Source: Halichondria panicea (lineage: Eukaryota; Porifera; Demospongiae; Suberitida; Halichondriidae). Taken from it: DNA of 64,000 bases. The notes beneath the pieces are model-generated. The model was not told the DNA's origin. It worked only from the letters and a program-made list of their open reading frames with translations, and searched no databases. The position numbers and the translations under genes were made by a program. This document shows positions 34,892 through 46,000 of the stretch, one piece after another (the stretch's first letter is position 1; each line of letters starts with the position of its first letter). Location: NCBI RefSeq assembly GCF_963675165.1, contig NC_087391.1, positions 3,770,646-3,834,645 of the forward strand, read 5' to 3'.

Positions 34892-35241
34892 TGGTAGTCG
34901 CAGTAATGGTGACGTGGCTGTCTCCATCAATCCAATGGTAGCAGGGAAATTGGTCGACTTCCTGCAGCTGTAAGTTGACTACAGTCACATACCAGTGATC
35001 TTGAAACCAACCGGAGTCACAACCGACCACCACTACCAGCACTTTGCCCAAGTCATCATCAGTTACAATTGCATGCCAGGTTGTTAAATGAATTTTCCCC
35101 TACTTGAAAATCAAACCAGTGTCGCAGTGATCGTTTTTCTGTCTTTCCTTTGTCTCCCACCAGAATGACATAGGAATCATCAGTAGTTCCAGCGTCCAGT
35201 TGCTTTCATAACAATTTGTACACCATAGTAGTACTTTCCAT
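34892..35241 (-). pseudogene. Inverted lipoxygenase exon 2 fragment, unit B
   Basis: Minus-strand PLAT exon with acceptor CTGATTCCAG/ATGG at 35,242 and donor after ACTACCA at 34,892. It is about 350 bases against 357 in intact genes, so the frame is broken. It parallels 23,452-23,810 of unit A, but the exon 1 part is missing because similarity stops near 35,400. Confidence 0.8.
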
Positions 35242-35764
35242 CTGGAATCAGAGAAACACGGAAAGTTAATCATCAAGTTGTCAGTTTGAAATACTTAGCT
35301 GCTCTATTACTGTAGATCTACAAGAGTAAGTACCGAAAAACCATGCAGCTATCATTATAATATTATATGCATGCGCTATGCATGCATGGTTGCATGTACC
35401 ATTAGTAAAACCAGTAGGTTTTACATAGGATTGGCAGTGGGTTTGCCGGTGTTTAGCAATATTTCAATTATTTTGACTGTTCAAACTGTTCTATCTCTGC
35501 AGGGAAAGGCCACATCAAGAAACTGAATGGACAGAATTTCGACATTTCACCACTCTTTGTCTGACTGACTAAGTAAGTGAGTAAGTTTCTTGCCCAGCAT
35601 TTACTCCAAGTACAGCCCTCTCCAGGACATTCTGCACAGGGTTTCCAAACGGCTACAACCTGGATTACAAAGCGCTTCTTCAGATTTGCGATTGCTTCCA
35701 CGAGGCAGATGACCTCTCAGTCTCTATTTCTCTTACCTAGACAATTCCACCATCTTTAAAACGA

Positions 35765-36083
35765 CACTTTTTAATAATTACGAAGCCAGAGGTCGCATCT
35801 TTTGGAGGTTGAAAAATTATATTGAAGTCCTGGTGTCGCATATTTAGAGGGTCGCATCTAACTTTACAGAGTCTACTTGCCTCGATTTCAGGCCGCTTAA
35901 AAACACTGATTTTCCAGTGGGCTACAATCGAGGCTAGGGAGTGGCTACATTTACCTCTATTTAGAACGCGATATTAAAAAATAATTGCCAACGCTGCAGT
36001 CGCTACTTTTAGAGGTCAGAAAATTGCTGAAGCTCCTGGGTGTCGCATATTTGGAGGGTCGCCTTAAATCGAGGTGTTACGGT
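35765..36083. mobile_element. Second copy of the TIMM9-intron MITE family (partial)
   Basis: Shares TCTACTTGCCTCGATTTCAG, GCCGCTTAAAAACAC, CAGTCGCTACTTTTAGAGG and the right end TCGAGGTGTTACGGTA with 3,508-4,031. The left terminus is not recognisable. Confidence 0.75.
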
Positions 36084-36344
36084 AGTAGACTTTCACCAAA
36101 GTTAGTATTAGATGGGCGTGGCCTGTCCATTAGGCTATTGTCAGCTTTCACTCCGTTTAGACGATTGTCATCCACACTGTTGCAAGCATAGCAGGCTACG
36201 GGTAGCTATCACTCAAATGGGCTAGAAACCACCTTCAATCGAACTTTCTATCTACTTCCTTCAATCCACTTCGTTCATTGTGACGTTGTTGTTTTACTGA
36301 GCATACACGTTGTTATCCTGCGTTAGTCGGTATCTGGCTAACAT

Positions 36345-36488
36345 TGCAGTGTACTCCATATTACTAGGCAAGCCTTCGTTCCGCATATTAATGCTTTTGG
36401 AGACCTCCGTCAGAGCTGCCTTGAGGTTTTCTAGGCTTGTTCTGGCTTTTTTCTCTGAGAACATCAGCTTAAAATCCCCAAGGAATTT
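36345..36488 (-). pseudogene. Lipoxygenase exon 6 fragment, minus strand
   Basis: The minus strand from 36,488 reads CTGTCACAG/AAATTCCTTGG and continues as exon 6 (FLGDFKLMFSEKKARTSL) to MEYTAM, then diverges into unrelated sequence at 36,345. The terminal segment with the Ile iron ligand is missing. On the minus strand this exon 6 piece precedes the exon 2 piece (34.9-35.2 kb), so gene order is scrambled. Confidence 0.82.
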
Positions 36489-36572
36489 CTGTGACAGAAT
36501 AAAGTACAGAGTGTACTGTTATGGCATGTATATACTCATAAATAATTATAATGAACGCAAGTTGATCAACGG

Positions 36573-39450
36573 TTAAAGTTCGTACAAACGAGAAGAAGAG
36601 TTAGTAGATCTAGGTATGCCCATCCGCATTGTAGCGTTACCTCGCCAAAGGGCTATACTGACTCTCCCAAAGAGGTGTTTAGTCGTAACTATGTCACGGT
36701 CGGTGCCTGAACGGAGACAAATCGATCGGCCGATATCCCTGATGGTTGAGACGAAGTCCTCAGCTAAGCCTCCAAGGGTTTCGGCCACTAGAGGGATGCA
36801 AGTCAAACCCACAGAGCGACAGCTGGGAAGCTAGCTTACGTTGGACACCCACTTGGAGAGCGTGGCCCTGGGTCCTTGCGGCTTCTGACAATGTAAGAGA
36901 CTGGAGGGAAGAAATAACATGAATGCCAAGAGCGGCCGGGCGGCCGTTGATCCAATTAGGAAGGAGTACGTCAGCAGGGCGAGAAACCGAGTTTGGAACC
37001 CAGAGGAGCAGACTGAGCAGCGTTGAAAACAACGTGAGCATTGTAACGGCCGCTGTTGCCCCCACATACCACCTGGTGATCACCAAGGGAGTCAGCAACA
37101 CCATGACACTCAGGGCAGGTGAACTGGTCATTGTGCAGCAGGACCCCTAGCCAGTAGCACAGGCATGAGCGAAAGTCACGATCTTGGAGGTGAAGTGCAA
37201 GTGAGGGAGAGGGGATTACGTTTAGCCAGTCATGAGCATGAGGGAGTCCAGTGGAGAGGGCCAGTGCTCGTGACCTAGTGGTGGGGGCTGATGCTAACAG
37301 GCTCTTCAGCACGGATTCATCTTATGGCAGCTCCCTGTCTGAGGGGAATATCGATATTGTTCAGAGTCTGCCAGTCAGGACGAGCAGAGGAGGAGGCAAT
37401 GGCTGACACTTTCATCTAAGAAGATCGAAGGGGGAGGAGAGCGGCCTAGAAGTCCTTCAACCAAGGGAGCTGAGCAAAGAGATGAGTCCAAGTATGCAGT
37501 GAGGCGCTACGCAGCCCAAGCCCTCCTTTACTACAAGGGAGGGATGCCTTCTGCCACGACCAATCCGATAAAGGTTCACCCAGAATACTCTCAAGAGCCC
37601 TCCGAATGGAACAGTCAAAATCATGAGCAGTAGTGCAGTGACCCGGGGGGCAGGCCAGGAGGACTGAGACAACTTTGGGAAATGCAAGACATGAGCGGAG
37701 CAGAGTGGTTTGTGCTTAGGAGTCTTCAAGGGTGTGGAGGAACGAGTTTGATCTTGTCTATAAACGAGTTTGAAATGAAGCCTCGCAGAAATCAGGGGGT
37801 CCGACTGGGCAACCAAGCAGTGAGAAGCCTTCACGGACTATGGGGATAGCCGAAGGAAGGGGGTTGACAGATTCATCAGCGTCAGCAGGGATATAGAGGA
37901 GGGACTTGGCTTTATTCAAGTGAAGGCCAATTCTCGGACATTCTCTTTCAATGATCGCGAGAGCAGATAGGAGGTCGTTGGGTGATCCGATTAGGGTACC
38001 ATCGTCCAAATACCACGCGTTAAGGGCCAGGCCTGGGACTTCAGATTGAATGCAATCAATGATAGGTTAGAGTGTGAGGGCAAAACCAAGGGGATCCCCT
38101 TGTTGAACTCCGCTGCAGCTGAGTAGGGAGTGGCTTCCCAACAAAAGGTTGGGCTGGCTGGAGTAGCAGGCTTCTATCTAGGGGGAGAGAGAGGGAATGT
38201 GCTTTCGGAACTCGTGAAACATCTTCCCCGATCGATGCTATAGAAAAATCGACAAGGAGAGTCCAGCACCTGTCGCTGGGGCTTGAGGAGAAGTGGCTGG
38301 ATACTGCATTGATGATTGCTTCGCAGCCCCCTTTTACGCCAACGCCCAGCTGGTTTGGGAGAAAGTGGGGAAGAGGAAAGTGGGGAAGAGCAGTGGGTCG
38401 GGTCGAAAATGCGAGGCATTTCGAAGTGAGCCTACAAAGACACTCACCATGGCAATCGCCTCCACACTTCTTCCTAATAGCGATCAGAGTTGCCCCACAG
38501 AGATGAGGTATGATGGTGGGTGGAGCACGGCCAGAAGCTAGCAGGTTTACCATGCTAGTTAGAGAGAATAGCAGCCTATTCGCATGATCGGGTGACGGGC
38601 AAAGGACAGCCTCACGGAGGTGGCTAGGGCGGAGACCGGAGGGACCCGGGGCTGAGCCAGGGGGGAATGACTTAGCTCCTTTCGAGACAGTTGACTCGGT
38701 CAATTTGATTGGTGATGGGGGTAGGGCCAGGGGGAATCCCAGGAGAAGGAACCTGGGGGTGCTTGCTTAGCATGTCCGTTTCGTCAGCTGGGCTGCTCCA
38801 AGAGCCTTCATGGCTTTTCTGTATTGGCCGTTCTGAGTGGCATGTAAGGCATTTTGTTTACGGAGGTTCGTCGGATGTTTGCGACGAGAGGCTTGAGCTT
38901 GACTGCTCTCCACTGCTTCAGTCCAGAGTCCTAGGCAGTCGCCATCCTCCCAACGTTGAGGCGAGACTTTACTAGCTTAGGATTTCTCTCCAGCGGAGGT
39001 GATAGCCAGAAGCAGGGCTTGCTAGGACACACTTTGCTAGCATAAGAAGTTTCAGCCAGAGAGTAGAGTCAGTTGGGTTGGCGACAGTGGATGAGAGAGA
39101 GGTACTCAGAGAAGCAGCCCAGGAGTCTCGGGCGCCTTTGGGGACATGATGGAGAGTGGGAATGTGGGTACTGAGGACCAGATCTAGAGTTGGGAGGTTG
39201 GGCGGGGGCTGGCGTGATTGAGAATCAGGAAAAGAGCCCAGTGTGTGAGATCTGATGGGATCAGGGATTGAGTTTCCAGAGGAAGACGAGGATGTGCCTT
39301 GAGGTAGAGCATCTCCCAGCCTTCCTAGGGAGACAATGAGAGCATGGGGAGCCAGCTGACACAGGCACATCTCAGACACTTAGCAGAACCATTGCACCGG
39401 CAACAACGACGTAATGTACTATGGCATGCGCTAAAACACCACTGGCTTAC
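36573..39450 (-). pseudogene. LINE-like retroelement remnant with RT, zinc-knuckle-like and endonuclease-like segments
   Basis: Read on the minus strand: an N-terminal segment (39,379 leftward) with GYHLRWREIL; RT fingers/palm at 38,703-38,056 (GPSGLRPSHLREA, QLGVGVKGGCEA, LLVDFSIA); the YLDDGTLIG catalytic box near 38,009; a degenerate thumb segment; then CPECHGVADSLGDHQVVC near 37,150, a Cys/His cluster; then ADVLLPNWINGRPAALGI near 36,950 and ALWRGNATM near 36,640. The ADV...AAL(D/G) segment recalls restriction-like endonuclease domains of R2-type LINEs, but an expected Asp appears to be Gly. Multiple frameshifts and stops make it inactive. Clade assignment is uncertain. Confidence 0.8.
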
Positions 39451-39652
39451 GTCTGTCAGCATGTCCAGTCCAGTTGCCACATTTAGTGCATCTTATCTGA
39501 TAAGTCAATTGTAATAGTTTCACAATTACAGTGTGTGCCGGGTATTAATTATTTTCATGCCATTTAATTAGCTAACAAACACATGTACCCGTATATATAC
39601 ATGCACACATATAATTATTATATTACAATCCCAACACCGGACATGCATTGTC

Positions 39653-40844
39653 AGTTATTGTGGCCATAGGAACTATAATTATGTATACCGGTACACCCTT
39701 TTTTCAGACTGATTCTTTTTACTTGTTGCATGTCGAGGCATTTATATATACACAAATTTGAGTACGTGTAGCATATTTTTGGTCACACATTTTGTGAGTT
39801 ATTATTGGTAGTCCTAATTTGTAGGCTATAATTATTTTACCACATTTTTTGCCACAACGCATACACACATTGGATTTGTATGGCTACATGTAGGCGCTCC
39901 ACCAACTGCTCAAACTTCTGTTTTTTTGCTGGCGGATTCATTATAATGGTCGTTGACTTGTTAAGGCATTTACACAAATTTGAGTACTAATTATTGTAGC
40001 ATATTAATTTTTTGGTCACAAATTTATATTCTGCACGTAGGCCATCCTATAACCACCCTCCAAGTGAACTGTCTCATTCTTTATATACCGGATCCTGTCA
40101 TAGTATACCAATGTGTGTACTTGGGTATGTTTCCTATCAATTTAATTTGTAGCTATACATAATCATTTTACCACATTTTTGGCCATAACACATACACACA
40201 TTGGATTTGTATGCCTACATGTAGGCATACAAATATAGTTGTTCGCCTAACCGTTATAAAAGCGAAAACTCAGCCTGGTATCGAGGCTATAACTACCCCA
40301 GCCGTGCTCTAACTACCAAACTGTTCCAAGAATGCCAACCACAGAAAAATAGAGCGCGGTCTGTGGTTACTACAGTTGTAGATCCTAGTCTATGGCATTT
40401 GTTAGCATAGTTTTTCCTTTGATCTTTGCAAAAAAACTACAAAATTACACACAACACAACTATTGTTGCATCATTATTCAGTATTATTTTACTTATTGCT
40501 TGTTTTGTGTAGCCCTATATGTACCGATTTTTATATTACTTGCCTATAATAAAAAATGTTAACAATACTTGAAAAGTGGAAGTTATTGCTCTGTTCCCCG
40601 ACATACATCATGTCATGATAGTCCGTCCACCTGCAAGGGAATAAGATTATAGCAACAGTCCCATGCATAATTGTATTCCATAATTGCTTCCCTGCATGGT
40701 GGGGGTGTAACTGAAAAAAGGTGCATGTGACTATTATGACCAATAATTATGGCTATACATGTGGGGGTGTAACCCCGTGACGTCACTGATTATTTGGTAC
40801 TGAAAACAGCACACTTGTACTGAATAAAAGCACACTGCCGTGCT
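39653..40844. other. Spacer between duplication unit B and the block upstream of copy C
   Basis: AT-rich, no gene. Bases about 39,700-40,220 contain two loose direct copies of TACACAAATTTGAGTAC...ACACATTGGATTTGTATG (partners near 39,750-39,880 and 39,970-40,210). 40,215-40,290 is a TAGCCTCGAT-family hairpin. 40,340-40,430 (CTACAGTTGTAGATCCTAGT) recurs at 45,280-45,340. Confidence 0.5.
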
Positions 40845-41134
40845 GAATTAGTACCTTAGGTGTTTCAGCACACTCGATTTAGCACTTGTAATCTAACATC
40901 AAAATTACAACCCATGAAATTGCACACCATGCAATACAACACACTGGCTTGTGCTATAATTATGCCTACAAAACCGTCAGCGCATCTACTGTGCTGTCAC
41001 TGTTTAGCACACCTTCAGGGTCTAAAATAGCACACCTCTTTTCTCTGTGTAAACATTGCGTACAACGAAATGCTTTTAGAGGTCATTCAATGAAATATTA
41101 AGTGCCTCGAAAATTTCGCGCTATACAGTATATC

Positions 41135-41371
41135 TCACCATCTTCCCAACATGCATGTGTATATACACATGCACCACAGCTTCTATATACAAGCAGGAAG
41201 GTTATTCCAACAGACAGTCTATATCTCACCACCTTCCCAACATGTGTAACACATGCACTACGCTTCTACAAGCAGGAAGGTTATTCCAGCAGCCGTCTAT
41301 ATATCTCACCATCTTCCCAACATGTGTATACACATGCACCACAGCTTCCACAAACATGCAGGAAGGTTATG
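41135..41371. repeat. Minisatellite, about 85-bp unit, three units
   Basis: Same unit as at 28,448-28,756 but one unit fewer. Confidence 0.85.
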
Positions 41372-41527
41372 ATAAGGTCTGCATGCATTCCTGCATGATG
41401 ATGTTATTGTGTTAATGTTCACACATTTGCAAGTATGCATGTTATTGTGTTTCGTGGTTTAAAATTAATGTTCACAGGGACCCACCTGTGCACACTATCA
41501 AATCCATACAGGTATATAATTATACAG

Positions 41528-41736
41528 TACCATATAGAGGGTAAGTTTCGTGGGGTAAAAAATTCGTTCAACTCGAGAAAAGGTGATTTTCGTGAGTAAA
41601 AATTTCGTTTAGTCTCGTGGCTGCACGGCATTCCTACGTTCCGATAAGCCACGCCTACGTTAAAATTTCGTGGAGGTCAGCCTACCCACAAAAATAACGA
41701 ATATTTTACCCCACGAAAATTACCCACTATACGGTA
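41528..41736. mobile_element. TACCGTATAGCGGGTAA-type MITE, second copy
   Basis: The ends TACCATATAGAGGGTAAGTT and AAATTACCCACTATACGGTA are inverted. It is paralogous to 28,932-29,140 and was inherited with the duplicated block. Confidence 0.85.
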
Positions 41737-42825
41737 TACATAACATAACGAAGTAAATTATATACCCCATTATTGTTTGTATAAGCATTCCTTATATAGA
41801 TTTCCCAGAAGTGCTATGGTATAATTATGATGTTAAAAGAGGAGCTATACTGTGTACACATGCACAATCTTTCCGTTAACTGTGCATGTTTACATGTATA
41901 CTTGTTTGTAAGCTAATCGGGTATCGTAGACCGAAGTAACATATTCTACCGATGTACCGATATAATTATATTAAACCGATAATTATATATATATATAACA
42001 GATTTTACTGTGAGGCTCCACCACCTTTTGTAGATTATATGCTAGCATAATTTTGATTATGCTAAATATAGGCACCTTTATAAGGCTGCCGCAGAGGTTT
42101 TACGGAAATACAGGTCAGTATTAGTCATGTTGCAAGTTTGATGTTACTTAATTGTGCGACAACATGGGGTATATGTTATGCTTTGGAAGAATAATGTGGG
42201 AATAATATTTGAAAAGATAATTTGAGCATAAAGAATAGGTAAATCTACCAACTCCTAACCACTATCCAGTGTACATGTGCACGAGTTTAAGATATTAGTA
42301 TAGTGCATGTTGGCAGAAGTGAGTGCTATAGAACTAGCCCCAGAGTCAGCTCCAAGAGACATGCAAGGATTAATGCATGATTAACTATTTAAAGAAAAAC
42401 CACAGAATTCAATTATAGCTACATATTATTATATGTAGCTATAGATCTCTATAATTATATCCAAAATCCAAACACCACATAATAGTGATAAAACATGCAC
42501 CAACAACAAACAACAAGAGAGACGTGCAGGGCCGGCCTCTTTACATAAAAACTATATAGATCTAGTACAAAATTAATTTACTAAGTCAACAATGCACACA
42601 TTATATGCACACACACAGAGAATAATTATTGGCAAGAGATATGATGCACGCACATGCAGCAATAGCTAGCGAGTTGAGTTTCAGGTAACAATAGAGATCA
42701 CAGAAAGACACACTGACAAAACAGAACATGCATGCATGCAGGGTAGTGCACAAAGACACACAGGGCCTCTTTACAACAAAGAACTATTGCATGCATGCAT
42801 GGGTCAGATTGCTAATTAAATTAAA

Positions 42826-42909
42826 GTGGTATTTGTATTTCCAAATTCCAAGAACTTTGTATTTGTATTTCCAAATTCCAAGAACTTTGTATTTGAAATT
42901 CCAAGAACA
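42826..42909. repeat. Minisatellite with about 31-bp unit upstream of lipoxygenase C
   Basis: TTTGTATTTCCAAATTCCAA plus GAACTTTGTA occurs twice in full, with a third shortened unit ending ATTCCAAGAAC. It lies 120-200 bp before the start codon, in the presumed promoter or 5' UTR. Confidence 0.85.
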
Positions 42910-43028
42910 ATGCATGCAATTGTCTGGCTACACATGCATAAAACACACCGGATTTTTCTTGTATTCACATATGTACATGCAGGCAGCAGCTGATTCTATA
43001 GTGAGCAAGAAACTTTCCATGCAGAGAA

Positions 43029-46000
43029 ATGGCCGATGTCTATGAAGTTCAAAAGGTGTCATCCACTATCCAGAAGCGAGAGAGTGAAGGCTATGGTGAA
43101 TCTGTTGATGGAGAAGAAGTAGTCACTGTCGCTTATTTTGAGCATTTATTATCGAAGCAAGGTCAGTCTGCAGAATTCACGTTAGATTTTAACATTGTAT
43201 ACATCTATATACTAGACATGCATGGCTGTACATGCAGTCCTTTACACAGTAAATATTCAGCTATTACTATGTACTATAGGTAAACTATAGATCTATATAC
43301 AAACAGACAACTTGGATGATTTTTCCTTTTCTTCCATTCCAGATGGAAAGTACTACTATGGTGTACAAATTGTTACTGGCAAGCAAATGGATGCTGGAAC
43401 TACTGGTGATTCCTATGTGATGCTGGTGGGAGACAAAGGGAAGACTGAAAAACTATCATTGCGAGGCTGGTTTGATTTTCGAGTTGGGAAAAATTCATTG
43501 AACAACTTGACAATTGTGACTGATGATGACTTGGGCAAGGTGTTGGTTGTGGTAGTCGGTTGTGACTCCGGTTGGTTTGAAGATCACTGGTATGTGAGCT
43601 TTGTCACTGTAGTCAACTTACAGCTGCAAGAAGTCGACCAATTTCCCTGCAACCATTGGATTGATGGAGACAGCCACGTCACTATTACTGCGACTACCAG
43701 TGAGTTGCTTGTTGTGCCTCAAGGCGTATATATATAGCCGTACGAGGATACGGTAAGCTAACTGCATGTATGCATGTAAATCAATATATGATGTATGAAC
43801 CGACCGCTGCATGGAAGGAGGATGTGAATCAAGCCTATATCTACAGTTTTGTTCTGGCCTGTTACGCGTTATCAGTTTTTAATATAATGTGGGTTGGTCA
43901 TGCCTCTCAGTTAATCTCTTAATTCACACGTGCAATCTGATTGGAATTCCATCAGCAGAACAAAATTGTATAGATGGCCTGCATGAGTCCCGTGCCCTCC
44001 TTCTGTGCAACGGTAGAGGGCGGCGACGCCTGTATATATATTATATAACTGCTCAACAGTTGAAAACAAACAGTTGCTACAAGCTCTTTCTAGCCATGCA
44101 TGCATGTTCTCTTATTTGCATGGATTCTTGGATTAAAGCTTTCTCTGGTTGCAGTCTAGCAACACTTGGTGAACAAGTTTTGCTACAGACTCTTCTGAAA
44201 AGGCTGCAATGGCATTCCAAGTAAGCAAAACTAGGCATAACTTGAGAACGAAGCTTTATTTTGCAAATCCACAAATACGAATACAAGAAAACATGACTAG
44301 AAGCCACACACAAACACACTACCGTATACCTCGCTTGCGCATGCGCACCGAGGCATAATGTTTTGCGAGCGCCATGATCAAACATATGCAGTGTTGATTA
44401 ATAAAATCGCCAAACCTAAATTAGCTGGTAAATACACACGATCCTTGCCAGAATGAGATCGCAAAGGGTCAATTTTTCTGCTGATTTGGCTCATTCACAA
44501 AAGTTTTCAATATAATTATAGTATGTGGTCAATTATGGTTTCATTAATTAATGCTTTATGTACTTGTTAATACACCGTTGCAAGTGCTCATGGATGGATA
44601 TTATTGGCCTCGCCTCATGTAGCTAATAGCTCGAGGCAAAGCCGAGTGCTTACATAATGCTTCAAGAACTTCAGCGAGGCCATAGAGCACGAGTGTGAAA
44701 CGGTGCATTAACTGCATGGTTTGTATACGTAGTTTGCAGCTTCTTATAGCTACCAAATTAGCATCGCTCTAATATGTAGAGCTAACTTCTAAGTAGAATT
44801 CTATAAACAGATCAGTTTTGATTCTGGAGAGACTACAATGGCCTTCAATGTACTGATAGGAAAAACTATTAGCCTCGGTGAGGCTCGATCCCAGGCTCTT
44901 CTTTTTCTGTTCTTTGTCCCAGGCTTTACTTTTTCTTTCACGTCCATCATTTCCTTCTTTACTGCCTCCCATCACTAACTCATTTTATATTGAGAACTAT
45001 AGACAAGAGCAAAAAAAGTAAAGCCTGGGGATGAGGCTACAAAACTATAGCCTTTACTCGAGAACAAAGAGTTCGTTTGCAAGATGTAGCATTGCTAGAC
45101 TTCATGCAATGACTGTTAAGCAACTATAGCTTATTCGAAAACAAATCTTTTGTTGGCAAGATAATTGTAGCATAGATCACTTATAAATGTAGCTGTGTAA
45201 TGCATTTCAACCATGGAGCAGTTGTAGCTTCGATGCTTCGAGAACTGGGTGCTTTTTATTCCAACCACAGAATCGGTCTGTGTGGTTACTACAGTTGTAG
45301 ATCCTAGTCTATGACATTTAGCGTATTTTTCCCTTGATCTCCATGGCTACAGGTGTAGTTGGTATTCCATAGTTATAGACTTCTGCACATGGACTCTTTC
45401 AGCTTATCATCACTAAATAGAAGCGCTTGTAACAAAGAAAACGAACATTTTGAAATGGAGTAAATAAACTATGACAAAGCATTAAGAGGGCATGACGGAA
45501 ATGGCACAAGTACTATCTGATGCTTCATTTTTTAAGGCCGCCTCGTCATAACATTTAGCATCGCAGTGCTTGACACTCGTATTTTTGTATAGCGTAATCT
45601 AATAGAAAATCCTTAACCACTTTCTTATACATTAATTGTAGCTACAGAAAAGGATGTGGCTGGGAACAAAATTTTGCTTCAACAGAGAGTTCACCAGCTG
45701 TTACACCGCCGAGAGGTTTATAGGTGGAGTAAAGATGAGGCTAGTGGCATTCCATCTGGAATTGATGACACCGTTGCGAAGCTACCTGCTGATGAGCAAT
45801 TTCGAGCAGTCAAAAGTATCAATTTTAAGACTGATGGTATGAAAATTGTTGGCACCCTAAAGATCGCAAGCTTCTTTGTCGATTGTGATGATCTCCATGG
45901 CTATGAGGTACTTGCAAGAAAGTTGGGGGGCGAGAGGCAGCTCTATGAGGCTGGGCGTTGGACATCAGATGTGGAATTTGGACGACAAATGATGAATGGA

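Larger units (their letters stand above)
29941..39652. repeat. Segmental duplication, unit B (partner 16,664-26,751)
   Basis: Same content and order as unit A: lipoxygenase gene, inverted exon fragment, LINE remnant. It lacks the hAT-like insertion and the 20.7-21.4 kb MITE block of unit A, but has extra sequence (about 35.4-37.7 kb) between the inverted fragment and the shared part of the LINE. Confidence 0.88.
40845..42395. repeat. Duplicated upstream block of lipoxygenase C (partner 28,155-29,770)
   Basis: Parallel to 28,155-29,770, with a three-unit minisatellite (41,135-41,371), a foldback MITE (41,528-41,736) and the GACATGCAAGGATTA end. Similarity to unit B is lost downstream of about 42,395 until exon 1. 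Confidence 0.85.
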
